Assembly: GCF_900111555.1 (NCBI RefSeq)
Contig: NZ_FOHZ01000009.1
Span: 92,015 to 156,014, forward strand
From: Marinobacter segnicrescens
GTDB lineage: Bacteria; Pseudomonadota; Gammaproteobacteria; Pseudomonadales; Oleiphilaceae
Reading direction: 5' to 3'
Length of the DNA stretch: 64,000 nucleotides
Positions 7,407-15,611 of this stretch are shown here, one piece after another. The stretch's first letter is position 1, and each line of letters begins with the position of its first letter. A program made the translations under genes and the position numbers. The notes beneath the pieces are model-generated. The model had not been told where the DNA came from. It ran no database searches and was given only the letters and a program-made list of their open reading frames with translations.

Positions 7407-10103
7407 TTAGACCGGGGCTGACGAAAGCCGGTGCTTTTCGATAGCCGCCTTGAGCTCTGGTGTGCAGGAGCCGCAGTTGGTGCCGCATCGGAGTTTTTCC
7501 CCCAGGGCTTCTACCGTTCCGGCGCCCGCTCCTATGGCTGCTGCAATCTGTTTCTCGCCAACACCGAAACAACTGCATACCACGGCACCGATATCTTCCG
7601 TTTCCACACTCCGGGCCGATAACAGGCCGCGCCGCTCCTGGCGGGAGAGCTCCCGGCCGTCGAACAGGGACGCCAGCCAGGCGGTGTCCGGTAAGTGGCT
7701 GGCGTCCCTGGCGACCAGCAGTACGCCGTCCAGTTGGCCATGCCTGATGCGGGCGGCGCGGAAGGTGCCTGCTGCGCTGTCTTCCAGCACCAGGTCCGGG
7801 GCGCCGCCCAGCCAGCGAGTTATGGTCCGGTGCCAGTCTTCCGGCTGTTTGCCTGCCAGGTACCAGGTGTTGCAGTGATGCTGGGGGACCAGGGTGTGGT
7901 AGTCCGCCTGCCAGCCCCTTGATGCCTCCCGGTGTCGCAAAAGGCGGGCGTGCCATCGGGCGGAAAGTGACGTCACGGTGACGAGACCGTTTTTGGAGTC
8001 CGGCTGGCCGGAGAACGGGTCCGTTACCGGGGTGATCAGGGCGCTGGCAAGCCCCTCGCCGGTGAACTGGTGGCTCCAGTGAATTGGTACAAACACTTCC
8101 CCCTGCCGCTGCCCGGGCTCGGCCCGTACCCGGCCGGTGAAGACGCCACCGTTTTCTGCGGTCAGGCTGACCAGGTCTCCTTCCCGGATGCCACGGGCAG
8201 AGAGGTCCAGGGGGTGTATGTCCACGAACGGTTCCGGGCGATGCTGGACCAGCCTTGGCGCCCGGCCCGTGCGGGTCATGGTATGCCACTGGTCCCGGAT
8301 TCGGCCGGTGTTCAGCCGCATTTGCCCGGGGCTCACAACAGCCTGGCCCGATGCAGTTGCCTGAACCGGTATAAAACAGGCGCGGCCGTCCAGCGTGCTG
8401 TACCGGCCATCCCCGAACAGGCGCTTACTGCCTTCGGGTTGCCCCGTAGTTATCGGCCATTGGACGGGTGCAAGCTGGTCATAGGCTTCGTCGGCCAAGT
8501 CCGCCAGGCCCGACAGGTTGAACCGGCGGATGCCGTCGTTATTCAGGGCCGACAGGCGGGCGTGTTCCCGGAATACCGCGGCGGGCGACGACCATGCAAA
8601 GGCTTTCTCATAGCCCAGGCGCCGCCCCACTTCGGCGAGAATCTGCCAGTCCGCACGGGCTTCCCCGGTGGGTGGCCGGAAGGCGCGCTGGCGGGAAATA
8701 CAACGCTCGGAGTTGGTGACGGTACCGTCTTTCTCGCCCCACCCCCTGGCCGGCAGCAGGATATCCGCCAGGGCCGTAGTGTCGGTGTGACTAACGCAAT
8801 CGGAAACGATCACCACCGGACATCGGCTCATCGCTTCTCGCACCCGGCGACTTTGCGGCAAACTCACGGCCGGGTTGGTACCCATGATCCACAATACTTT
8901 GATCTCGCCCCGGTGGACGGCGTCAAACAGGTCCACGGCCTTGTACCCGGGTGCTTGCGGCAGGCGGTCCGTGCCCCAGAATTCGGCCACGGCTTCGCGG
9001 GCGCCCGGTATGTCGTAATCCAGATGGGCCGCCAGGGTGTTTGCCAGGCCGCCTACTTCACGACCACCCATGGCGTTGGGCTGGCCGGTCAGGGAGAGTG
9101 GACTGGCTCCGGGTTTGCCTACACGCCCCGTGGCCAGGTGGCAGTTGATGATGGCGTTGCCGTTATCCGTACCCACCACACTCTGGTTGATGCCCTGCGA
9201 AAAGGCCGTGACGGTGCGGGGCGTTTCTGTGAACCAACGATAAAAGCTCACAACGTCGTCCACTGGAATATCACAGGCCTCGGCCACGTTCTCTGGTGCA
9301 AAGGCCCTGGCCCGGGCCGATACCAGGGTTTCGTCGAAACCGCTGCAATGGGCGTCCACGTAGGCACCATCCACCGCCCCCGCGTCCGCCAGCCAGACCA
9401 GCAAACCATTGAACAGCGTGGTATCGGTACCCGGCCGGATGGCCAGGTGCAGGTCTGCCAGCTCTGCGGTAGCTGTGCGGCGGGGGTCAATAACTACCAC
9501 ACGGCGCCCGGGCCGGCCCGCCGCTTTCATTCGCTGGTACAGCACCGGGTGATTCCAGGCAGTATTGCTGCCGGCCAGCACCAGCAAGTCCGCCAGCTCC
9601 AGGTCTTCATAGCAACCCGGCACTACATCCTCGCCAAAAGCCCGTTTATGGGCGGCCACCGCCGATGACATGCACAGGCGGGAATTGGTATCGACATGGG
9701 GCGTTCCGATAAAACCCTTGGCAAGCTTGTTGGCGACGTAGTAATCCTCGGTCAGTAACTGACCGGACAGGTAGAAGGCCACCGAGCCCGGTCCATGCTG
9801 AAACATGGCCTGCCGGATAGCCCCGGTGACCTCATCCAGCGCCCGATCCCAACTGACCCGGCTACCCAGCACGCGGGGATGATGCAGGTTACCTTCAGAG
9901 TTCGTGGTTTCGTGCAGGTTGGCCCCCTTCACACAAAGGCGGCCGCGGTTCGCCGGATGAGCCAGGTCACCGGATACAGGTCGCTGGTCCGCCATAGGAT
10001 CAGCCTTGCCGGGAGCGGCCAACAAGCCACAACCCACGCCGCAGTATGGGCAGGTGGTCCGGAGGGGAATTAAATCGGGAGTATTCACGGTAATAGCACC
10101 CAT
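7407..10103 (-). CDS. nasA: Assimilatory nitrate reductase catalytic subunit with C-terminal BFD-type [2Fe-2S] domain
   Basis: This 898-residue molybdopterin oxidoreductase reduces nitrate to nitrite in the cytoplasm. Near the N-terminus, CPYCGVGCG followed by GRLCVKG supplies four cysteines for a [4Fe-4S] cluster, and the middle shows the Mo-bis-MGD fold (VIDPRRTATAELAD, FSQGINQS, GRVGKPGASP). The molybdopterin-binding C-terminal barrel is followed by a BFD-like segment with VCSCFG and CGTNCGSC, which should bind [2Fe-2S]. The fused cluster probably takes electrons from the FAD reductase at 14355. The gene is divergent from the transport and nitrite reductase genes. Its leader contains an intrinsic terminator about 30 bases before the ATG, so read-through is probably regulated. 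Confidence 0.93.
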   Translation of the reverse strand: MGAITVNTPDLIPLRTTCPYCGVGCGLLAAPGKADPMADQRPVSGDLAHPANRGRLCVKGANLHETTNSEGNLHHPRVLGSRVSWDRALDEVTGAIRQAMFQHGPGSVAFYLSGQLLTEDYYVANKLAKGFIGTPHVDTNSRLCMSSAVAAHKRAFGEDVVPGCYEDLELADLLVLAGSNTAWNHPVLYQRMKAAGRPGRRVVVIDPRRTATAELADLHLAIRPGTDTTLFNGLLVWLADAGAVDGAYVDAHCSGFDETLVSARARAFAPENVAEACDIPVDDVVSFYRWFTETPRTVTAFSQGINQSVVGTDNGNAIINCHLATGRVGKPGASPLSLTGQPNAMGGREVGGLANTLAAHLDYDIPGAREAVAEFWGTDRLPQAPGYKAVDLFDAVHRGEIKVLWIMGTNPAVSLPQSRRVREAMSRCPVVIVSDCVSHTDTTALADILLPARGWGEKDGTVTNSERCISRQRAFRPPTGEARADWQILAEVGRRLGYEKAFAWSSPAAVFREHARLSALNNDGIRRFNLSGLADLADEAYDQLAPVQWPITTGQPEGSKRLFGDGRYSTLDGRACFIPVQATASGQAVVSPGQMRLNTGRIRDQWHTMTRTGRAPRLVQHRPEPFVDIHPLDLSARGIREGDLVSLTAENGGVFTGRVRAEPGQRQGEVFVPIHWSHQFTGEGLASALITPVTDPFSGQPDSKNGLVTVTSLSARWHARLLRHREASRGWQADYHTLVPQHHCNTWYLAGKQPEDWHRTITRWLGGAPDLVLEDSAAGTFRAARIRHGQLDGVLLVARDASHLPDTAWLASLFDGRELSRQERRGLLSARSVETEDIGAVVCSCFGVGEKQIAAAIGAGAGTVEALGEKLRCGTNCGSCTPELKAAIEKHRLSSAPV

Positions 10104-10125
10104 TCCTGTGGTCAGTTAACAGGCG

Positions 10126-10185
10126 ACAAAAAAGCCTGACCGGCACATTCCCCGGAAGGATGCGCCCGTCAGGCTTCATTGCCCG
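10126..10185 (-). terminator. nasA leader attenuator: hexaloop hairpin overlapping a terminator
   Basis: On the minus strand, AAGCCTGAC pairs with GTCAGGCTT and runs into six Ts, an intrinsic terminator ending about 25 bases before the nasA ATG. Immediately upstream, CGGGC-AATGAA-GCCTG (10170-10185) forms a hairpin whose hexaloop has A at position 1 and G at position 4. Its 3' side shares GCCTG with the terminator 5' arm, so the two structures exclude each other. This matches the P2 hairpin of NasR/NasT ANTAR target leaders. Confidence 0.7.
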
Positions 10186-10331
10186 CTGTTACCCTTCCCG
10201 GAACCATGACCGAGGAAGAGCCTCTGTATTTTCTGCTAGCAAGATCGGGGCCGGGCGACTACGTGACCCCAAGGTCCCTTTGACCAGCGCCAGGCAGCGC
10301 CTACGGGGTCCACTTTTACCGCAGCTGATTC

Positions 10332-10346
10332 GCACCCTGCTGGTGC
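10332..10346. promoter_or_regulatory. NtrC-type binding site
   Basis: The perfect palindrome GCACC-N5-GGTGC matches the NtrC consensus. It lies about 110 bases upstream of the sigma-54 promoter of nrtA, a normal distance for an enhancer. A weaker half-site (GCAC...TGCACC) follows at 10352-10366. Confidence 0.75.
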
Positions 10347-10440
10347 ATGGAGCACGAAAATGCACCGTCAGGTTCAGGCACTCCCCGCTCAAAAACCCTT
10401 CCAACTCTTTAAACGATTGTTTTTAAATAGTTTTGGAACC

Positions 10441-10456
10441 TGGCACGTTAGCTGCA
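10441..10456 (+). promoter_or_regulatory. Sigma-54 promoter of nrtA
   Basis: TGGCACGTTAGCTGCA matches the -24/-12 consensus TGGCACG-N4-TTGCA with one mismatch, and GG and GC are exactly 12 bases apart. Transcription should start near 10467, giving a leader of about 130 bases before nrtA. Confidence 0.8.
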
Positions 10457-10518
10457 ATACCAGATTCAGGAGCGGTCCCCTTATCCTGGGATCACTTCCA
10501 GCACATTCAGAGTGATCT

Positions 10519-10568
10519 GCAGACATTGGCGTCTGCTTCCCGGTAACGGGGGGCAGGCGTTTTTTTTT
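10519..10568 (+). terminator. nrtA leader attenuator: hexaloop hairpin overlapping a terminator
   Basis: GCAGAC-ATTGGC-GTCTGC (10519-10536) forms a six-bp stem with a hexaloop bearing A1 and G4. Its 3' arm is also the 5' arm of a terminator: GCGTCTGC pairs with GCAGGCG around an inner CCCG-GTAA-CGGG helix and is followed by nine Ts (10560-10568). The two folds are mutually exclusive, as in ANTAR-controlled nas leaders. nrtA starts 31 bases later. Confidence 0.8.
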
Positions 10569-10598
10569 GCGGTTAACAAAACACCTTCGGGGGTAGAG

Positions 10599-11954
10599 AT
10601 GACAAGGAATCACGTACTGGCCATCACCCTGGCCCTGGGCCTGGCGGCGAATACAAACGCGGACATTGGCCCGGCGGAAAAGCCCGACCTGAAACTGGGC
10701 TTTATCAAGCTGACGGATATGGCGCCCCTGGCGGTGGCGTGGGAACAAGGCTTCTTCATGGACGAAGGGCTTTTTGTGGAACTGGAAGCCCAGGCCAACT
10801 GGAAGGTCCTGCTGGACCGGGTCATCGACGGCCAGCTCGATGGCGCCCACATGCTCGCAGGGCAGCCTCTGGGAGCCAGCATTGGCTACGGCACCCAGGC
10901 GGATGTGATTACCGCCTTCAGTATGGACCTGAACGGCAACGGCATTACCGTCTCCAATGACGTCTGGGAGATGGTAAAAGGCAACCTGGACCAGACTGAC
11001 GACGGTAAGCCGGAACATCCGATCAGCGCCAGCGCCCTGAAACCCGTGGTGGAGCATTACCGGAACCGCGGTGAGCGCTTTCGCATGGGCATGGTGTTTC
11101 CGGTATCGACCCACAACTACGAGCTACGCTACTGGCTGGCCGCCGGCGGCCTGAACCCCGGTTACTATGCGCCCCAGCGGGGCGATACCAGCGGCACCCT
11201 GCAGGCCGATGTGCACCTGTCCGTTACGCCACCCCCACAGATGCCAGCCACCCTGGAAGCCGGGACAATCCAGGGTTACTGCGTGGGCGAACCCTGGAAC
11301 CAGCAGGCGGTGTTCAAGGGCATCGGCGTGCCGGTGATTACCGACTACGAGATCTGGCCGAACAATCCGGAAAAGGTCTTCGGCGTGACCCGCCAGTGGG
11401 CCGAGGAAAACCCGAACACCCACCTGCGCCTGCTCCGGGCAATGATCCGCGCCGCCCACTGGCTGGATCAGGATAACAATGCCAATCGAGAGGAGGCGGT
11501 AAAAATCCTCGCGCGCTCCCAGTACGTGGGGGCCGACGAGGAGGTCATCGCCAATTCCATGACCGGCACCTTCGAGTACGAAAAAGGGGATGTACGAGAA
11601 GTGCCGGACTTCAACGTGTTCTTCCGTTACTACGCTACCTACCCCTACCCCTCGGATGCCATCTGGTACCTGACCCAGATGCGCCGCTGGGGCCAGATTG
11701 CCGAGGCAAAGCCGGACGACTGGTACATGAAGACTGCCCAGGAGGTCTACCGGGCGGATATCTACAAGGAAGCGGCCCGTTCACTGATCGAGGATGGCAC
11801 CCTGCCGGCGGACGCCTTTCCGGACCTGGAGGCGGAGAACTTCGAGCGGCCACACCAGGGCGAGCTGATTGATGGCGTTCCTTTCACGCCCCGTGAGCCC
11901 AACGCCTATATCAACAGCTTCGACATCGGCCTGAAAGGCGACGACACGCCCTGA
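10599..11954 (+). CDS. nrtA: Nitrate ABC transporter substrate-binding protein (NrtA/NasF type)
   Basis: This 451-residue exported protein binds nitrate or nitrite in the periplasm and delivers it to the NrtB permease. The N-terminus MTRNHVLAITLALGLAANTNA is a cleavable signal peptide, which fixes the start at ATG 10599; a longer frame from 10512 would bury the signal and run through the leader terminator. Family features are KLGFIKLTDMAPL at the start of the mature protein, LDGAHMLAGQPLG, and GYCVGEPWNQQAV in the second lobe. It is followed after 26 bases by nrtB. Expression should need NtrC with sigma-54 and antitermination in the leader. Confidence 0.92.
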   Translation: MTRNHVLAITLALGLAANTNADIGPAEKPDLKLGFIKLTDMAPLAVAWEQGFFMDEGLFVELEAQANWKVLLDRVIDGQLDGAHMLAGQPLGASIGYGTQADVITAFSMDLNGNGITVSNDVWEMVKGNLDQTDDGKPEHPISASALKPVVEHYRNRGERFRMGMVFPVSTHNYELRYWLAAGGLNPGYYAPQRGDTSGTLQADVHLSVTPPPQMPATLEAGTIQGYCVGEPWNQQAVFKGIGVPVITDYEIWPNNPEKVFGVTRQWAEENPNTHLRLLRAMIRAAHWLDQDNNANREEAVKILARSQYVGADEEVIANSMTGTFEYEKGDVREVPDFNVFFRYYATYPYPSDAIWYLTQMRRWGQIAEAKPDDWYMKTAQEVYRADIYKEAARSLIEDGTLPADAFPDLEAENFERPHQGELIDGVPFTPREPNAYINSFDIGLKGDDTP

Positions 11955-11980
11955 AGCCCATCTGAAGACGGAGAACGGCC

Positions 11981-12976
11981 ATGAGCACCCTGAGTGAAAC
12001 CACGTCATCCACCCTGGTCGGCCGCAGGCTGGCCCGCTTGGCGAGCCTTCCCAGTCCGGGCCAGCTGGCCACCAGGGCACAGCAACTGCTGCTGCCGCTG
12101 GTGGGCATTCTGCTGTTCCTGGGGTTCTGGCACCTGGCCGCTCCCCAGGTTCAGACTTCCCTCGGGGCTTTCCCGGGCCCGGTTGCCGTAGCGGAGCAGG
12201 CCAGAGCGCTCTGGCAGGAGCACCAGGACCAGCGAGCCCGGGCGGACAAGTTCATCGCCATGCAGGAAGAGCGCAATGCGCGGATTCTGGCGGATAACCC
12301 GGAGGCGGAGGTCAGAATCCGTGACTATCCCGGGGCGCCCACCTTTATTGACCAGGTCGGTACCAGCCTGTTGACGGTGCTGGCGGGGTTTCTGCTAGCC
12401 ACGGTTATCGCGGTGCCCCTGGGGATACTGGTGGGATTGAACCGGTACTTCAACGCGGCAGTGAACCCCCTGATCCAGGTGTTCAAGCCGGTATCGCCCC
12501 TGGCCTGGCTGCCGCTGGTGACCATGGTGGTGTCGGCCACCTACGTCAGTGACGACCCGATGTTCGAGAAGTCGTTTCTGACGTCGATGATCACAGTGAC
12601 CCTCTGCAGTCTCTGGCCGACGCTGATCAATACCAGCGTGGGGGTGGGCGCGGTCAGCCAGGACCTGGTGAACGTGTCGAAGGTGCTGCGGCTGTCGTTC
12701 TGGACCCATGTTCGCAAGGTGGTGTTGCCGTCTTCAGTGCCGATGATCTTTACCGGTCTGCGGGTGTCGCTGGGGATTGCCTGGATGGTGCTGATTGCGG
12801 CGGAGATGCTGGCGCAGAATCCGGGGCTGGGGAAGTTTGTTTGGGATGAGTTCCAGAATGGGAGTAGCCAGTCCCTGAGCCGGATCATGGTGGCGGTGCT
12901 GGCGATTGGTTTCATCGGGTTTTTGCTGGATCGCGGGATGTTGGTGGTGCAGCGGCGGGTGGCGTGGGACCGATAA
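11981..12976 (+). CDS. nrtB: Nitrate ABC transporter permease (NrtB)
   Basis: This 331-residue membrane protein of the BPD-transporter type has about six helices. It carries the C-terminal EAA-type loop (VSKVLRLSFWTHVRKVVLPSSVPMI region) and GLRVSLGIAWMVLIAAEML, typical of NrtB/SsuC/TauC permeases. It has a longer than usual segment after the first helix (about residues 70-115, rich in Arg, Asp and Glu) before the conserved core, as seen in the nitrate branch. GGAGA lies about twelve bases upstream of the ATG. It forms the channel for nitrate brought by NrtA and powered by the ATPase at 13143. A long inverted repeat separates the two genes. Confidence 0.9.
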   Translation: MSTLSETTSSTLVGRRLARLASLPSPGQLATRAQQLLLPLVGILLFLGFWHLAAPQVQTSLGAFPGPVAVAEQARALWQEHQDQRARADKFIAMQEERNARILADNPEAEVRIRDYPGAPTFIDQVGTSLLTVLAGFLLATVIAVPLGILVGLNRYFNAAVNPLIQVFKPVSPLAWLPLVTMVVSATYVSDDPMFEKSFLTSMITVTLCSLWPTLINTSVGVGAVSQDLVNVSKVLRLSFWTHVRKVVLPSSVPMIFTGLRVSLGIAWMVLIAAEMLAQNPGLGKFVWDEFQNGSSQSLSRIMVAVLAIGFIGFLLDRGMLVVQRRVAWDR

Positions 12977-13012
12977 CAAACCCTGGTGAGATTCAGGCTT
13001 CGGTGCCGGAGC

Positions 13013-13116
13013 CCCGGGCAGGTACCTCTTTCCGGGACACGCGGTGAATACATCCCTGTACGCTCGACAAAAACATCCCTGTTTTTGACGGTCCCGGAAA
13101 GAGGTACCTGCCCGGG
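13013..13116. repeat. Long inverted repeat enclosing two TCCC-loop hairpins (between nrtB and nrtC)
   Basis: Perfect 25-bp arms (13013-13037 and 13092-13116) enclose two small hairpins: TACA-TCCC-TGTA and CAAAAACA-TCCC-TGTTTTTG. The fold would be a three-way junction. It lies inside an operon, so it is transcribed and may lower or stabilise downstream expression. A similar design occurs at 34089. Confidence 0.85.
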
Positions 13117-13142
13117 ACTCTCCAACTATTGAGGTGACCTTC

Positions 13143-14012
13143 ATGAGCAAAGCACATTTGGAACTGACCGGTGTTCAGATGGCGTTTGATACGCCAGCAG
13201 GGCCTTTTATTGCCCTCGATGATTTGAACCTGAAGATTGATAAGGGCGAATTCGTATCCCTGATCGGTCACTCAGGTTGTGGCAAGTCCACCGTGCTGAA
13301 CATCGTCGCTGGCCTTTTGAAGGCGACCAGGGGCGGTTGTGTGCTGGACGGGCATGAGGTGAATGAGCCGGGGCCGGAGCGGGCGGTGGTGTTTCAGAAT
13401 CATTCGCTGATGCCCTGGCTGACCGTATACGAGAACGTGGAACTGGCGGTGCAGCAGGTGTTTCGCAAACGTATGAGCAAGCGCGAGCGCAAGGAGTGGA
13501 TTCTGCACAACCTGGCCCTGGTGCATATGGACCATGCGCTGGACAAGCGGCCCGGGGAGATTTCCGGGGGGATGGCTCAGCGGGTGGGGATTGCCCGGGC
13601 CCTGGCGATGAAGCCCAGTGTGTTGTTGATGGATGAGCCGTTCGGGGCTTTGGATGCGCTCACCCGGGCGCATCTGCAGGATTCGCTGATGGAGATCCAG
13701 CAGGAGCTGAACAATACGGTGATCATGATCACCCATGATGTGGATGAGGCGGTGCTGTTGTCGGACCGGATCATCATGATGACCAACGGGCCGGCGGCGA
13801 CGGTGGGTGAGGACCTGGCCATTGAGCTGCCTAGGCCCCGGGATCGGGTGACGCTGGCGGACGACCCGGCCTATGTTCGTTACCGGCAGGCGGTGTTGTC
13901 GTTCCTCTATGAGAAGCAGCGGTTTCCCGGCAAGGAGCCGGCTTCCGAGAAGGATGACGGCCAGCAACAGCGTACAGGCGAAACCCGTCGCGGTTTGCGG
14001 GCTATCGCATGA
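13143..14012 (+). CDS. nrtC: Nitrate ABC transporter ATP-binding protein
   Basis: This 289-residue ABC ATPase has Walker A GHSGCGKST, a Q-loop (VVFQNHSLMPWLTV), signature SGGMAQR (Met replaces the commoner Gln) and Walker B VLLMDEPFGALD, followed by the H-loop ITHDVDEAV. The ATG at 13143 is preferred because GAGGTG lies a few bases upstream; the in-frame GTG at 13134 is part of that ribosome binding site. It should power nitrate import through NrtB. It is the single-domain NrtD/NasD-like form and lacks the substrate-binding-like extension of cyanobacterial NrtC, so the symbol follows common use in proteobacteria. Its C-terminal tail is Lys/Glu-rich and not conserved. Confidence 0.9.
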   Translation: MSKAHLELTGVQMAFDTPAGPFIALDDLNLKIDKGEFVSLIGHSGCGKSTVLNIVAGLLKATRGGCVLDGHEVNEPGPERAVVFQNHSLMPWLTVYENVELAVQQVFRKRMSKRERKEWILHNLALVHMDHALDKRPGEISGGMAQRVGIARALAMKPSVLLMDEPFGALDALTRAHLQDSLMEIQQELNNTVIMITHDVDEAVLLSDRIIMMTNGPAATVGEDLAIELPRPRDRVTLADDPAYVRYRQAVLSFLYEKQRFPGKEPASEKDDGQQQRTGETRRGLRAIA

Positions 14013-14130
14013 TGGCGGTGTTCAACGACGGTGCACAAATCCAGGGCGGTGAACGATCCGGGGGCATCACTGGTCAGCACCAAAACGCCACTAAACAGAT
14101 AAGCCATTGTTTTAAAATTAAATAAACCTA

Positions 14131-14148
14131 CTGGCACAGTACTCGCTT
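14131..14148 (+). promoter_or_regulatory. Sigma-54 promoter upstream of the FAD reductase-nirBD unit
   Basis: CTGGCACAGTACTCGCTT carries GG and GC exactly 12 bases apart and matches TGGCAC-N5-TTGC with one mismatch. Transcription should begin near 14158, giving a leader of about 200 bases. It lies after nrtC, so the reductase genes can be transcribed apart from the transporter. Confidence 0.7.
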
Positions 14149-14261
14149 TAGCTAAGGCAAGGATGATCGTCCCGGCCATGGAGCGGCCGGACCATCAGGG
14201 GCACGTCAGCCGAAGATGGCTAGAGTATCCCGAAGTCTTCGGACTTCACCGAACATCGTTG

Positions 14262-14320
14262 TTGGCATTGGCGCCGGACCATCAATTCCCCTTTCGGGGA
14301 TAGATGCTCCGGCTTTTTTT
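14262..14320 (+). terminator. Reductase-nirBD leader attenuator: hexaloop hairpin overlapping a terminator
   Basis: TTGGC-ATTGGC-GCCGG (14262-14277) makes a stem with the same hexaloop, ATTGGC, as the nrtA leader (A1, G4). Its 3' arm GCCGG starts the terminator GCCGGA...TCCGGC, with an inner CCCC-TTTC-GGGG helix and seven Ts (14314-14320). The folds exclude each other, as expected for ANTAR antitermination. The next ATG is at 14355. Confidence 0.8.
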
Positions 14321-14354
14321 GTTTCGCCAACATCAACCACCCGGGAGCACAGCG

Positions 14355-15575
14355 ATGAGCAGCGGAACACTGGTGATTTGCGGGCACGGCATGGTGGCCC
14401 AGCGGCTGCTGGAACACCTGTGTGAAGGTGGCCACCCCTTCAGCCGGGTCGTAGTGCTTGGTGCCGAGTCGGAGCCGGCCTACAACCGGGTGTTGCTGTC
14501 ATCCGTGCTGGCCGGAGATGCCACGCTGGATCAGCTTCGGCTAAGGGACGACGCCTGGTTCGACGCGAACGGTGTCGAGCGCTATTACGGTGACCCGGTC
14601 ACCACCATCGACCGAACCTATCAGCAGATCATCACTGCAGCAGGCAGGGAACTGGCGTACGACACGCTGGTGCTGGCCACCGGTGCCAGGCCGGCGCCCC
14701 TGGGCATCCCCGGTGATGACCTGGAGGGCGTGCTGACCTTCCGCGACCTGCGGGACACCCATCAGCTGATCGAACTGAGCCAGCGTCATGGTCGCGCCGT
14801 GGTCATTGGTGGCGGGTTCCTCGGACTGGAAGCAGCCGAGGGACTGCGTTGTCGGGGTATGGCAGTCACCGTGCTGCATCGCAACCCGCACCTGCTCAAC
14901 CGGCAGTTGGACACCACGGGTAGCAAACTGCTGGCCGCCAGCCTGATGCAACGTGGCCTGAGCATCCGCACCGGCGTCAGACCTTGTGCGCTGCTGGGCA
15001 AGCGCCGGGTACGGGCGGTGCAGCTGGATGACAGCAACCTGGTCAGTACCGACCTGGTCATTACCGCCGCCGGTATTACACCCAATGCCGGGCTGGCCAT
15101 TACTGCCGGGCTGGACTGTGGACGGGGTATCCGCGTCAGCCGCCAGCTCCGAACCAGTGATCCCGCCATCTTTGCCCTGGGGGAATGTTGTGAAATCGAC
15201 GGGCAGACATTCGGCCTGGTGGACCCGGGCTATGAGCAGGCCCGTGTACTGGCGCAGGTGCTGAAAGGTTCCGACCAGGGCGCGGTTTTCCGGAGCACCA
15301 CCCAGCCCACCCGACTGAAGATCAGCGGCATTCCCATCTTTTCCTGCGGCCAGACCCGACCGGATGAAAACACCGAATCCATCGTCTGGCAGGACCATGG
15401 CCAGAACCGTTATTGCCGTCTGCTACTGCGGGACGGTCGTCTGGTGGGCTCTGTGCTGTTCGGCGAAACCCGTGACGGCCCCTGGTATGCGGAGCAGATT
15501 CACAAAGGCAATGACCTTACCCCGTGGCGGGCGACCCTGGCCTTCGGCCGGGACTACTGCGAACAGGCTGCCTGA
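14355..15575 (+). CDS. FAD/NAD(P)H-dependent reductase, NirB N-terminal-like
   Basis: This 406-residue flavoprotein resembles the FAD/NADH half of NirB and rubredoxin-type reductases. It has an N-terminal dinucleotide motif (ICGHGMVAQRLL), LVLATGARP, a second Rossmann GGGFLGLEAAEGL for NAD(P)H and a C-terminal FAD motif (IFALGECCEIDG). It lacks siroheme and iron-sulfur domains, so it cannot reduce nitrite alone. Because NasA carries its own BFD-type cluster and the window has no other partner, this protein is a good candidate for the electron donor of NasA (a role filled by NasC or NasB elsewhere); that is inference. The start ATG 14355 follows GGGAG by about nine bases; an upstream frame from 14304 overlaps the terminator. 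Confidence 0.8.
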   Translation: MSSGTLVICGHGMVAQRLLEHLCEGGHPFSRVVVLGAESEPAYNRVLLSSVLAGDATLDQLRLRDDAWFDANGVERYYGDPVTTIDRTYQQIITAAGRELAYDTLVLATGARPAPLGIPGDDLEGVLTFRDLRDTHQLIELSQRHGRAVVIGGGFLGLEAAEGLRCRGMAVTVLHRNPHLLNRQLDTTGSKLLAASLMQRGLSIRTGVRPCALLGKRRVRAVQLDDSNLVSTDLVITAAGITPNAGLAITAGLDCGRGIRVSRQLRTSDPAIFALGECCEIDGQTFGLVDPGYEQARVLAQVLKGSDQGAVFRSTTQPTRLKISGIPIFSCGQTRPDENTESIVWQDHGQNRYCRLLLRDGRLVGSVLFGETRDGPWYAEQIHKGNDLTPWRATLAFGRDYCEQAA

Positions 15576-15611
15576 GCGACGGCGCCAACGTATTTGAGAG
15601 AGGACAGACCC

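Larger units (their letters stand above)
10104..10598. other. nasA-nrtA divergent control region
   Basis: This 495-base region has no gene that I support. It holds the nasA leader terminator (near the left end, minus strand), an NtrC-type palindrome, a sigma-54 promoter, and the nrtA leader with overlapping hexaloop and terminator hairpins. The short open frames at 10160-10426 show no family features. Confidence 0.75.
14013..14354. other. Control region upstream of the nitrite/nitrate reductase genes
   Basis: This 342-base interval holds a sigma-54 promoter, a possible half NtrC site (GCACCAAAACGCC at 14077-14089), a GC hairpin just after the expected start (CCGGCC-ATGGAGC-GGCCGG), a GAAGTC-TTCG-GACTTC hairpin near 14232, and the hexaloop/terminator attenuator. 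I see no coding gene. Confidence 0.7.

Noticed and set aside
8070..9668. 532-codon open frame on the plus strand
   Set aside because: It is antisense to nasA. Its length comes from high GC at third codon positions, and it shows no family motifs.
10240..10290. Sigma-54-like promoter for nasA on the minus strand
   Set aside because: GG and GC are 12 bases apart in one place, but the flanking consensus bases do not match; I could not support it.
14158..14261. P1 hairpin of an ANTAR leader upstream of the nirBD hexaloop
   Set aside because: Several hairpins exist (CCGGCC-ATGGAGC-GGCCGG and GAAGTC-TTCG-GACTTC), but none has a clean six-base loop with A1 and G4, so I did not assign it.
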